From NCBI RefSeq assembly GCF_000733935.1, contig NZ_JPON01000001.1, forward strand, positions 434,001 through 498,000: a DNA stretch of 64,000 nucleotides, given 5' to 3'. This DNA comes from Methylomarinum vadi (lineage in GTDB: Bacteria > Pseudomonadota > Gammaproteobacteria > Methylococcales > Methylomonadaceae). A program made the translations under genes and the position numbers. Shown piece after piece: positions 47,223 through 55,090 of the stretch. The notes below the pieces were generated by a model that was given only the letters and a program-made list of their open reading frames with translations, was not told the origin of the DNA and did not search any database. Each line of letters begins with the position of its first letter. Position 1 is the first letter of the stretch.

Positions 47223-48775
47223 ACATGAAGACTCGCTGGCATCTCCGATTTGCCGTTATCCTGGCGCCTTTTTCCATTCCGTTTGCTGCCGGCGGGTATT
47301 GGCTTTGGGCCAATGAATTGCTAGTGCTATGGGTTGGCAGTTCGGCTGCATTGGGGTCGATTTGGTGGTTGATCAGCCGGTGGTTCAGGCATGCATCGTC
47401 AGATTTGGAATTGCTCGATATTTCCAATGCCATTGGAAACTCGACGCAAAATCAACAAGCTTACAAAAAAATCGAGGCCATTTCTGCAAGTCGCCGTGAC
47501 GATAATCCAGATCTGAGCTCTTCCCAGTTTTATATTCAGACATTGCTCGAGGTCATGCAGACCGTTGCCGAGGAGTTTCATCCGCGCAGCAAGGATGCGT
47601 TATTGGAAATCAAATTACCTTATCTTCTGAAAGTAGTCGAAATGCTGGCGCAAGACTTACGGATCAACCTTGCGGAAAATATTCCGGGCAGTCATGTTTT
47701 TTCCTTGAGCGATTTGGCAAAAAGTCATAAATTCGCCAGCCGCGGGCGCGAACTTTATCGGATGTTTCGGATCGTGACTGCCGGACTGGACCCGGTTTCG
47801 GCCATGATTCGGGAACTTAAGCTGGCGACGACCAACAGTATCCTGTCTCAATCAAGCGCCGAATTGAAGCGCTGGTTGATCGATGCCTATATCAAAAAGT
47901 TTGGTTATTATGCCATCGAATTGTATAGCGGCAATTTGGTATTGGACGATCAGTTACTTGCCAAACCGACAAAAGTCTCCCGGCAAGAAATTGTCGCGAT
48001 TAAACGCCGGGAAAGGGCCGTGGGGGCGGAACCGTTTAGGGTACTTGTTCTTGGCCAAACCAATGCAGGGAAATCGAGTCTGATCAATGCGCTATTCGGC
48101 AGGGTAAAAGCCGAAACGGATGCTCTGCCAATAAAAGGTATCAACTCCTATGTACTCAAGCGTCCGGGGGTTGAAACGGCGGTAATCATGGACTGCGAGG
48201 GCTACGGCGGCAGCGATTGTTCGAAATTGATTGCGCAAGCGGCGAAAGAAATAGCGCGCTGCGATATGATTCTGTTAGCGGTGTCGGCAACCAATGCAGC
48301 GCGGGAGCCGGACAAACAAATGCTCCAAGCTATACAAAGTCAGTTTTCCTCATTGGGTCGAACCACTATGCCGGCAATTGTCGTCGCATTGACCCATGTC
48401 GATCAGTTAAGGCCGATAAGAGAGTGGAATCCTCCCTATGACGTGACTCATCCTGATTGCGATAAAGCGAGAACCATCAGAATGGCCATCGATGGGGTGG
48501 CGCGGGATCTAGAAATGGAAATGGATCAGATCGCGCCCGTCTGTTTGAAACCGGGTTTCGAATACAACATAGAGGAAGGCTTGATTCCAGCTATTTTTCA
48601 GCATCTCGACCACGCCGAACAGGTACGCTACTTGCGTTGTCTCAAGGAATATCGAAAAGAAGACCATTGGCGATTGTTGTGGAAACAATCCAAACGCACC
48701 GGTCAATTTATTGCGAAGAAAGGATTAAGAACTTTCGATTCCGTGCCGAAACTGAAATCGGTTCTGACATCATGA
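47219..48775 (+). CDS. Membrane-anchored GTPase (A'), paralogue of the 44211 gene
   Basis: 518 residues. The same layout as the first paralogue: an N-terminal membrane hairpin (FAVILAPFSIPFAAGGYWLW, LLVLWVGSSAALGSIWWLI), a helical domain, then G1 GQTNAGKSS near residue 278, G3 DCEGYGGSD and G4 THVDQLRP. The C-terminus (KEYRKEDHWRLLWKQSKRTGQFIAKKGLRTFDS) also aligns. The two paralogues flank the DUF697 GTPase, which suggests they form a hetero-oligomeric membrane-remodelling or stress complex (inference). Confidence 0.82.
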   Translation: MNMKTRWHLRFAVILAPFSIPFAAGGYWLWANELLVLWVGSSAALGSIWWLISRWFRHASSDLELLDISNAIGNSTQNQQAYKKIEAISASRRDDNPDLSSSQFYIQTLLEVMQTVAEEFHPRSKDALLEIKLPYLLKVVEMLAQDLRINLAENIPGSHVFSLSDLAKSHKFASRGRELYRMFRIVTAGLDPVSAMIRELKLATTNSILSQSSAELKRWLIDAYIKKFGYYAIELYSGNLVLDDQLLAKPTKVSRQEIVAIKRRERAVGAEPFRVLVLGQTNAGKSSLINALFGRVKAETDALPIKGINSYVLKRPGVETAVIMDCEGYGGSDCSKLIAQAAKEIARCDMILLAVSATNAAREPDKQMLQAIQSQFSSLGRTTMPAIVVALTHVDQLRPIREWNPPYDVTHPDCDKARTIRMAIDGVARDLEMEMDQIAPVCLKPGFEYNIEEGLIPAIFQHLDHAEQVRYLRCLKEYRKEDHWRLLWKQSKRTGQFIAKKGLRTFDSVPKLKSVLTS

Positions 48776-48918
48776 TATGGAAAAGCCGTAGTGCTTCCAT
48801 TTTCGTACCCAAACGAGCGCTATAGGCGAAAAAATAGAAACACCCTTCCATGGGTTGTTTCGTTGGCGCACCTAAAGAATGCGATATTCGGTTTTTTTAC
48901 GCTAGGCTGCCTTTAAAA

Positions 48919-49275
48919 TTATGCTACCGTTTTTTCAGTAATGGCTTGTTTCGCTTCTTGAGTTTTGAAATCCTTGCGCGCCACTCTGGCGCCGTCATGG
49001 AATCCTTTCATCGCCTGGCCTTTACTCGGCAGCAATTTCGTTACCATCAAAGCAGTGAATACCGTTCCGTAAGAAACACCGTAACAGGCGCCGTAAACAG
49101 CACTGTCGAATATTTTGGCGGGAGCCGCGGCAATTTTATTGGCAGTACGTTTGGCTGCGGCGCTTCCTTTTTTGACGCCGGCCAGCGCGCTTCTTGTTTT
49201 TTTAACGGCTTTTGATTCGGCGGCTTTCTCGATTGTCGCTTCTACCTTGGTTTCGGTGGTGGTTTGTGTGCTCAT
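48919..49275 (-). CDS. Ala/Lys-rich small protein with a Gly-Tyr hydrophobic segment
   Basis: 118 residues. The charged, low-complexity N-terminus (STQTTTETKVEATIEKAAESKAVKKTRSALAGVKKGSAAAKRTANKIAAAPAKIF) looks like a histone H1- or phasin-like tail. A short hydrophobic part (SAVYGACYGVSYGTVFTALMVTKLLPS) and a basic end follow. No family is recognised. It could coat a surface (granule, membrane or DNA), but there is no direct evidence. A 20-bp palindrome lies 33-52 bp upstream of its start codon. Confidence 0.65.
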   Translation of the reverse strand: MSTQTTTETKVEATIEKAAESKAVKKTRSALAGVKKGSAAAKRTANKIAAAPAKIFDSAVYGACYGVSYGTVFTALMVTKLLPSKGQAMKGFHDGARVARKDFKTQEAKQAITEKTVA

Positions 49276-49307
49276 ATTATTGCCTCTTGAGAACTATTGT
49301 TTGTCAT

Positions 49308-49327
49308 TACATTGACTAGTCAATGTA
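49308..49327. promoter_or_regulatory. Perfect 20-bp palindrome, probable operator
   Basis: TACATTGACTAGTCAATGTA is self-complementary over all 20 bases and lies upstream of the minus-strand gene ending at 48919. Its symmetry with a TTGACTAGTCAA core is typical of dimeric repressor sites such as TetR- or MarR-type. It has no poly-T and no loop, so it is not a terminator. The cognate regulator is not visible in the window. Confidence 0.55.
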
Positions 49328-49459
49328 TAAATTATTGGAAAAAATGAAGTCGAATAAGTTCAAAAAATGTAATGTTATTTAAACTTTTCAATATCGTCGT
49401 TAACTGACATAAATGCCAGAAAAAAAAGGATGGTGAACATAATCAACTCCGTTCCAGAG

Positions 49460-49504
49460 TTGTAACAGAATTGTAATATATTTGTAATGTTTAGGATATA
49501 TGCT
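49460..49504 (+). promoter_or_regulatory. Pho-box promoter of the pst operon
   Basis: Three 7-mers at exact 11-bp pitch: TTGTAAC (49460-49466), TTGTAAT (49471-49477), TTGTAAT (49482-49488). A 10-bp spacer then leads to TATGCT (49499-49504) as -10. PhoB contacts 7-bp repeats at this pitch, and the array replaces a -35 element. The pstS start codon is 34 bp downstream. Confidence 0.75.
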
Positions 49505-49538
49505 ATGGACTTGTTGATAACAAACCCATAGGTCTGGC

Positions 49539-50588
49539 ATGAAATCAAGTTCGAAAGTCGTAGCGGCAGTATTTCTACCGTTAATGATTAGCGGTACAGT
49601 ATTGGCCGAAAGCGCCCGCGATTACATTACTATCGTCGGCTCATCCACGGTTTATCCCTTTTCCACCGTAGTCGCGGAACAGTTTGGAAAAACCACCCGG
49701 TTTAAAGCGCCGAAAGTCGAGTCAACCGGTACCGGAGGAGGATTTAAATTGTTTTGCGGCGGTGTCGGCGTGCAACATCCCGATATCAGCAATGCCTCCC
49801 GCCGAATCAAAGCCTCCGAATTCGAAATGTGTCAAAACAACGGGGTCAAGGATATCGTTGAAGTCAAAATCGGTTACGACGGCATTGCCATCGCCCATTC
49901 GGCTGAAGCAAAACCGATGGCATTGAGTTTAAGAGAAATCTTCTTGGCCTTGGCGAAAGAGATTCCCGATCCGAAAGGTTCCGAAAACTTAATTCCGAAT
50001 CCTTACAGTACCTGGAACGAGATCAATCCGTCCTTTCCCGATACTAAAATCGAAGTGCTAGGCCCACCGCCCACTTCGGGCACCCGTGACGCCTTTGTCG
50101 AACTGGCCATGGAAGGCGGATGTAAAACCTTTTCATGGATCAAGGATCTTAAAAGCAAGGATAAACATGCCTATAAAGCCATCTGCCACTCGATTCGGGA
50201 AGACGGGGCTTATGTCGAAGCGGGCGAAAACGATAATTTGATCGTGCAAAAACTCGAAGCCAACCCGGATGCTTTGGGGATTTTCGGTTTCAGTTTTCTT
50301 GATCAAAACACCGACAAGGTGACGGGCCTTAAAGTCGAGGGCGTGGCGCCTGAATTCGAAGCCATTGCGTCCGGTCAATATCCGATTTCGAGACCGTTGT
50401 TCATCTATGTCAAAAAAGCCCATGTCGGAGTGATTCCTGGCATCGCCGAGTTTCTACAAGAATTTACCAGTGAAAAAGCTTGGGGAGAAGAAGGCTATTT
50501 GGCGGATAAGGGCTTGATACCTATGCCGGATGCGGAACGCAAAAAATATGCCGAAGACGTCAAGAATTTAAAACCACTGGCGCTCTAA
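49539..50588 (+). CDS. pstS: Periplasmic phosphate-binding protein PstS
   Basis: 349 residues with a signal peptide (VVAAVFLPLMISGTVLAES, cleavage after VLA). The phosphate-binding loops are visible: ITIVGSSTVYPFS, ESTGTGGGF and SRRIKASE, then PPPTSGTRDAFVE. It captures phosphate for the PstCAB transporter. It belongs to the longer PstS subtype seen in many marine and methanotrophic gammaproteobacteria. It is the first gene of the pst operon, with a stable hairpin at 50606-50630 between it and pstC. Confidence 0.95.
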   Translation: MKSSSKVVAAVFLPLMISGTVLAESARDYITIVGSSTVYPFSTVVAEQFGKTTRFKAPKVESTGTGGGFKLFCGGVGVQHPDISNASRRIKASEFEMCQNNGVKDIVEVKIGYDGIAIAHSAEAKPMALSLREIFLALAKEIPDPKGSENLIPNPYSTWNEINPSFPDTKIEVLGPPPTSGTRDAFVELAMEGGCKTFSWIKDLKSKDKHAYKAICHSIREDGAYVEAGENDNLIVQKLEANPDALGIFGFSFLDQNTDKVTGLKVEGVAPEFEAIASGQYPISRPLFIYVKKAHVGVIPGIAEFLQEFTSEKAWGEEGYLADKGLIPMPDAERKKYAEDVKNLKPLAL

Positions 50589-50605
50589 ACTCTTTGTCCA
50601 CGGCA

Positions 50606-50630
50606 GCGGGAAAATAGTCTGTTTTCCCGC
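50606..50630 (+). terminator. Intra-operon hairpin between pstS and pstC
   Basis: Perfect 9-bp stem GCGGGAAAA/TTTTCCCGC with a 7-base loop, followed by CCCCTATC rather than a T-run. It is therefore more likely an mRNA-stabilising or partial-attenuation hairpin that raises PstS over PstC than a full terminator. Confidence 0.7.
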
Positions 50631-50661
50631 CCCTATCTCCATCAGTCATGCATCATTATTT

Positions 50662-52044
50662 ATGCCACCTTCGATTCTCCTGATAGTGCTATTACTGTTG
50701 AGTTATGCCGGTTACCAAATCGGCAAAAGACGCTCACTCGCCAGTGTCGACGGAAAGATTAGAGAACTGCATTCATTGCCCGGTTTTTACGGTCTTTATT
50801 CCGCTTTGTGGAGTATTATTCCGGCATTGATCGTGACAGTCGTCTGGTTATCTCTGGAAACCGCGTGGGTGTCCGGAAATGTCATCTCGACGCTACCCGA
50901 GGAGATGCGGGAGTTGTCTAATTCGCGACTCTATTTGGTGCTTAACGATATCAAAAATGTCGTCAATGGCGTCACGGTCGCTACGCAAACAGATCCGGTA
51001 ATTCTAGAGGCGGCACAACACTATAAACATCTGCAGCAATTAAGCCATATTTTACTGAGTGTCGTTGCAATCACTTTTTCGCTGGCCGGAATCTGGTTTT
51101 CCAGCCAACGCATCGATAAAAATCATCGCGCCCGCAATGCAGTGGAAAAAGCGATGGATGTTTTAATGATGATTTGCTCGACTATTGCAATCTTTACCAC
51201 CATCGGCATCGTTTTCTCGGTATTGTTCGAATCGATCCGTTTTTTTAAGGCGGTGCCGATCACCGATTTTCTCTTCGGATTGGAATGGAGTCCGCAAACC
51301 GCGATGCGTTCCGATCAAGTCGGCTCCTCTGGCGCCTTCGGCGCCATTCCTTTATTTACCGGCACCTTGCTGGTTTCGTTGATCGCCATGCTTGTCGCGG
51401 TGCCGATCGGGCTAATGTCCGCCATTTATTTATCAGAATTCGCCTCTCCCCGCTTCAGGGCGACGGCCAAGCCGACCCTGGAAATTTTGGCCGGTATCCC
51501 GACTGTCGTTTATGGTTTTTTTGCGGCCCTGACCGTCGCTCCGATAATTCGTCAAACGGGCGAGTATCTGGGATTTTCCGTTTCCTCCGAAAGCGCCCTG
51601 GCTGCCGGACTGGTGATGGGCGTCATGATTATTCCGTTCGTGTCGTCGTTGTCCGACGATGTCATGAATGCCGTGCCACAGTCGTTGCGCGACGGCGCTT
51701 ATGCCTTGGGGGCGACTCAGGCCGAAACCATCCGTCAAGTCATTTTCCCGGCCGCTTTACCGGGAATCGTCGGCAGTATCCTGTTAGCGGTTTCGCGGGC
51801 GATTGGCGAAACCATGATTCTGGTGATGGCGGCCGGCCTAGCGGCCAACTTAACCTTCAACCCCTTCGAAGCGGTGACGACGGTTACCGTGCAAATCGTC
51901 ACATTGTTGGTTGGCGACCAGGAGTTCGATAGCCCTAAAACGCTGGCCGCATTCGCCCTGGGTTTGGTGTTGTTCATTGCGACCTTGATTCTTAACGTGT
52001 TCGCCCTCTATATCGTCAGAAAATACCGTGAACAATATGAGTGA
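50662..52044 (+). CDS. pstC: Phosphate ABC transporter permease PstC
   Basis: 460 residues, longer than the usual 300-320. The first 170 residues hold three membrane helices and a periplasmic segment (VSGNVISTLPEEMRELSNSRLYLVLNDIKNVV). The canonical permease domain begins near residue 180 (TIGIVFSVLFESIRFFKAVP) and includes the EAA loop DGAYALGATQAETIRQVIFPAALPGIVGSIL. It forms the inner-membrane channel with PstA. The gene overlaps pstA by 8 bp. Confidence 0.95.
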   Translation: MPPSILLIVLLLLSYAGYQIGKRRSLASVDGKIRELHSLPGFYGLYSALWSIIPALIVTVVWLSLETAWVSGNVISTLPEEMRELSNSRLYLVLNDIKNVVNGVTVATQTDPVILEAAQHYKHLQQLSHILLSVVAITFSLAGIWFSSQRIDKNHRARNAVEKAMDVLMMICSTIAIFTTIGIVFSVLFESIRFFKAVPITDFLFGLEWSPQTAMRSDQVGSSGAFGAIPLFTGTLLVSLIAMLVAVPIGLMSAIYLSEFASPRFRATAKPTLEILAGIPTVVYGFFAALTVAPIIRQTGEYLGFSVSSESALAAGLVMGVMIIPFVSSLSDDVMNAVPQSLRDGAYALGATQAETIRQVIFPAALPGIVGSILLAVSRAIGETMILVMAAGLAANLTFNPFEAVTTVTVQIVTLLVGDQEFDSPKTLAAFALGLVLFIATLILNVFALYIVRKYREQYE

Positions 52045-53356
52045 TATGCAATTTCCCAATGAAAACCGGGAAGATAAACCGACAACCTTCGATATCGTTC
52101 AGCAAAGTCTAGCGAAGAGAAGGGCGGCTGAACGCCGTTTTCGTTGGTACGGACTGGGGGGTATAGCCTTGGGCTTGGCGTTTCTGATATTACTTTTTGC
52201 AGACATTGCCGCAAAAGGCTATACGGCATTCGAACAAACCCAGGTCAAACTCGATATCTTTTTCGACCCTGCCGTTTTGGAATCGTCCCAGGCAGAAGAT
52301 AAGGAGCAGGCGCTCTCAAGGGCCGATTACAACAGTTTGCTGAAAAATACATTGCGCGAATTGTTTCCGGAGGCCCGATCGCGACGGGAGAAAAAAGACC
52401 TTTACGCCCTAATCAGCAGTGGCGCTTCTTTTCAACTCAGGAAAATGGTCCTGCAAGACAACAGTTTGGTCGGAAAAACCGTCAGCGTCTGGGTACCCGC
52501 CAACGACGATGTCGACATGTTGTTCAAGGGGCATATCGACCGTCGTGTCAAGCAAAGCGACCGTCGTGTTAACGATCGCCAATTGGCATGGATCGACCGT
52601 CTGGTCGCGGAAAATCGCATCGAGAAACATTTCAATAAAGCGTTTTTTACCTCCGGCGATTCCAGAGAACCGGAACTGGCCGGTATTCGCGGAGCCGCCA
52701 TGGGATCTCTGTTCACGCTGGTTGGAACCTTTCTGTTGTCTTTCCCGATCGGCGTAGCCACCGCGGTATATCTGGAGGAGTTCGCCCCGGTCAATAGGTT
52801 GACGGATCTGATCGAAGTCAATATCAATAACTTGGCCGCCGTCCCATCCATCGTTTTCGGTTTATTGGGCTTGGCGATGTTTATCAACTTTTTTGGTCTA
52901 CCCCGTAGTACGCCGATCGTCGGCTGTCTGGTGCTGACCTTGATGACCTTGCCGACCATTATCATAGCCGGCCGCGCCTCATTGAAATCGGTGCCGCCCT
53001 CGATTCGCGAGGCAGCGCTTGGCATGGGGGCATCGCCTTTGCAAACAGTATTCCATCATGTGTTGCCGCTAGCAATGCCTGGCATGTTGACAGGCTCCAT
53101 CATCGGCATGGCCCGGGCCCTCGGCGAAACCGCACCCTTGCTGATGATTGGGATGGTCGCATTTATCGTCGATATTCCGCACAGTTTCACCGAGCCTTCG
53201 ACTGTTTTGCCGGTGCAGATTTATCTGTGGGCGGACAGTCCTGAGAGGGCGTTCGTGGAAAGGACGTCGGCCGCCATCATGGTGCTGTTGATCTTTCTGA
53301 TCCTGATGAACGGCCTGGCCATTTATCTACGCAAACGCTATGAACGGCGTTGGTAG
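52037..53356 (+). CDS. pstA: Phosphate ABC transporter permease PstA
   Basis: 439 residues from ATG 52037 (a GTG at 52028 is the alternative). The N-terminal 200 residues hold one membrane helix and a large periplasmic domain (QTQVKLDIFFDPAVLESSQAEDKEQALSR and on), matching the long PstA type with the DUF3333 region. The permease core starts near residue 215 (GAAMGSLFTLVGTFLLSFPIGVATAVYLEEFAP) with the EAA loop EAALGMGASPLQTVFHHVLPLAMPGMLTGSII. It pairs with PstC. The overlap with pstC implies coupled translation. Confidence 0.95.
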   Translation: MSDMQFPNENREDKPTTFDIVQQSLAKRRAAERRFRWYGLGGIALGLAFLILLFADIAAKGYTAFEQTQVKLDIFFDPAVLESSQAEDKEQALSRADYNSLLKNTLRELFPEARSRREKKDLYALISSGASFQLRKMVLQDNSLVGKTVSVWVPANDDVDMLFKGHIDRRVKQSDRRVNDRQLAWIDRLVAENRIEKHFNKAFFTSGDSREPELAGIRGAAMGSLFTLVGTFLLSFPIGVATAVYLEEFAPVNRLTDLIEVNINNLAAVPSIVFGLLGLAMFINFFGLPRSTPIVGCLVLTLMTLPTIIIAGRASLKSVPPSIREAALGMGASPLQTVFHHVLPLAMPGMLTGSIIGMARALGETAPLLMIGMVAFIVDIPHSFTEPSTVLPVQIYLWADSPERAFVERTSAAIMVLLIFLILMNGLAIYLRKRYERRW

Positions 53357-53368
53357 TAGGAGTCATTT

Positions 53369-54253
53369 ATGAATGTTATCAAAGAATTAGAATCCCCATC
53401 GGATTTTTCCATGAAAAAAGAAACAATTATGGATACAGCTAATACTGTTGAAATTGATCGAGACAGCCGGGTAACCGTGGGCCGTCTAACCTCCGAAAAT
53501 GCACGTATCGTCTGTAACAAAGTCAGTGTCTTTTATGGCGAGAAACAGGCGATCAACGATCTTTCATTAGAAATAGGCAATAAAGAAGTCATCTCTTTCA
53601 TCGGTCCGTCGGGCTGCGGCAAATCGACTTTTTTACGCACCTTGAATCGGATGAACGACACCATAGTGGGTTGCCGGGTTGAAGGCCAAATCCAGATCGA
53701 TGGCATGGATATCTACGATAAGAAGTTGGATGTCGTGCCGTTGCGGGCCAAGGTCGGCATGGTGTTTCAAAAGCCCAATCCGTTTCCGAAATCAATCTAC
53801 GACAATATTGCCTACGGTCCCAGGATTCACGGCCTGGCCGCTAATCAGGCCGAATTGGATGATATTGTCGAGGATTCATTGATCAAGGCCGGTCTCTGGG
53901 AAGAGGTCAAGGATCGATTGGATGAGCCCGGTACCGGTCTATCGGGGGGACAACAACAACGCTTATGTATCGCCCGTACGATTTCTGTTAATCCCGAAGT
54001 TATTTTGATGGACGAACCTTGCTCGGCTCTGGACCCCATCGCGACGGCGACTATCGAACAATTAATCGCCGAACTGAGAGAACGGTTTACGATTGTTATC
54101 GTTACCCATTCGATGCAACAAGCGGCCAGGGTTTCGCAACGCACGGCGTATTTTCATCTGGGTCATTTGATCGAGGTCGGCGAAACGACCGAAATCTTCA
54201 CTAACCCGAAACATCCTTTGACCGAGGATTATATTACCGGGCGTTTCGGTTAA
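53369..54253 (+). CDS. pstB: Phosphate ABC transporter ATPase PstB
   Basis: 294 residues with GGAG 9 bp upstream. It has an N-terminal extension of about 45 residues and then the ABC domain: Walker [11 protein letters not shown]-loop [13 protein letters not shown], signature [15 protein letters not shown], Walker [14 protein letters not shown] and switch His in [10 protein letters not shown]. It powers phosphate import through PstCA. Members also transmit phosphate status through PhoU to PhoR. Confidence 0.97.
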   Translation: MNVIKELESPSDFSMKKETIMDTANTVEIDRDSRVTVGRLTSENARIVCNKVSVFYGEKQAINDLSLEIGNKEVISFIGPSGCGKSTFLRTLNRMNDTIVGCRVEGQIQIDGMDIYDKKLDVVPLRAKVGMVFQKPNPFPKSIYDNIAYGPRIHGLAANQAELDDIVEDSLIKAGLWEEVKDRLDEPGTGLSGGQQQRLCIARTISVNPEVILMDEPCSALDPIATATIEQLIAELRERFTIVIVTHSMQQAARVSQRTAYFHLGHLIEVGETTEIFTNPKHPLTEDYITGRFG

Positions 54254-54304
54254 CAGCCATGGCTAACATCCTGGTCACCCTCCTTCGCTGTTAAATAGTC
54301 GCCG

Positions 54305-54994
54305 ATGATGACAAAAGAACATACCTGTAAAATGTTTGACGGCGAATTGGATAATCTCCATTGCCTGGTTCTGGAAATGGCGGGCCTGGTAATCAATCAG
54401 CTCGATCTTGCCTTACAGGCATTGCATGATAGAGATACCAGTCTTGCTGAAAAAGTGATTGTGCGGGACCAGGAAGTCGATAAACACGAAATTAAGATTG
54501 ACGGCGAGATATTGGCCATATTGGCCAAACGCTCGCCGGTGGCGAATGATTTGAGATTGGTCATTTCTATTTCGAAAATGGTGCTTGGTTTGGAGTTGAT
54601 CGGCGATGAAATCGTAAAGATTGCTAAATTGACCACCTTATTGTTCGATAAACATAGCAGTGACCCTAATCAGCAATTACTAAGAGATATCATTAAGATG
54701 GGCGAAATGATCTCTGACATGCTCAAACAGGTGATTTTGTCATTCGATAACTGCGATTTGGCGGGCGCTTATCAATTGCTCAACGAAAAATGGGATTATG
54801 GCGAGGAATTTCAGGCCGGTATCCGCCGACAACTGACATTCGTCATCGAAAATCCACGCATCATGAGTCGGTCACTGAATATCTTTCAGATCATGAAAGC
54901 TTTGGAACACTGTGGCGATCATTGCCGTAGCATCAACGAATTTTTGATCTTCATGCTGGCAGGTAAGAATATCCGCAAACAACACGGCGAATGA
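54305..54994 (+). CDS. phoU: Phosphate signalling protein PhoU
   Basis: 229 residues, made of two three-helix bundles of the PhoU type. The metal-binding ExxxD-like helix motifs are seen in EKVIVRDQEVDKHEIKIDGE and again in IFQIMKALEHCGDHCRSINEFLIFM. PhoU dampens PhoR/PhoB activity when phosphate is plentiful. It follows pstB after 51 bp. No phoB or phoR gene lies in the window. Confidence 0.95.
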   Translation: MMTKEHTCKMFDGELDNLHCLVLEMAGLVINQLDLALQALHDRDTSLAEKVIVRDQEVDKHEIKIDGEILAILAKRSPVANDLRLVISISKMVLGLELIGDEIVKIAKLTTLLFDKHSSDPNQQLLRDIIKMGEMISDMLKQVILSFDNCDLAGAYQLLNEKWDYGEEFQAGIRRQLTFVIENPRIMSRSLNIFQIMKALEHCGDHCRSINEFLIFMLAGKNIRKQHGE

Positions 54995-55090
54995 GTGTTT
55001 GGTTTCCACGAAGTGCCAAGCTGATTGCCGATTGATTTGGTCCGTCAGGTAATTCGCGTTCATAGATGCTTATTGATTACTGATTCAATC

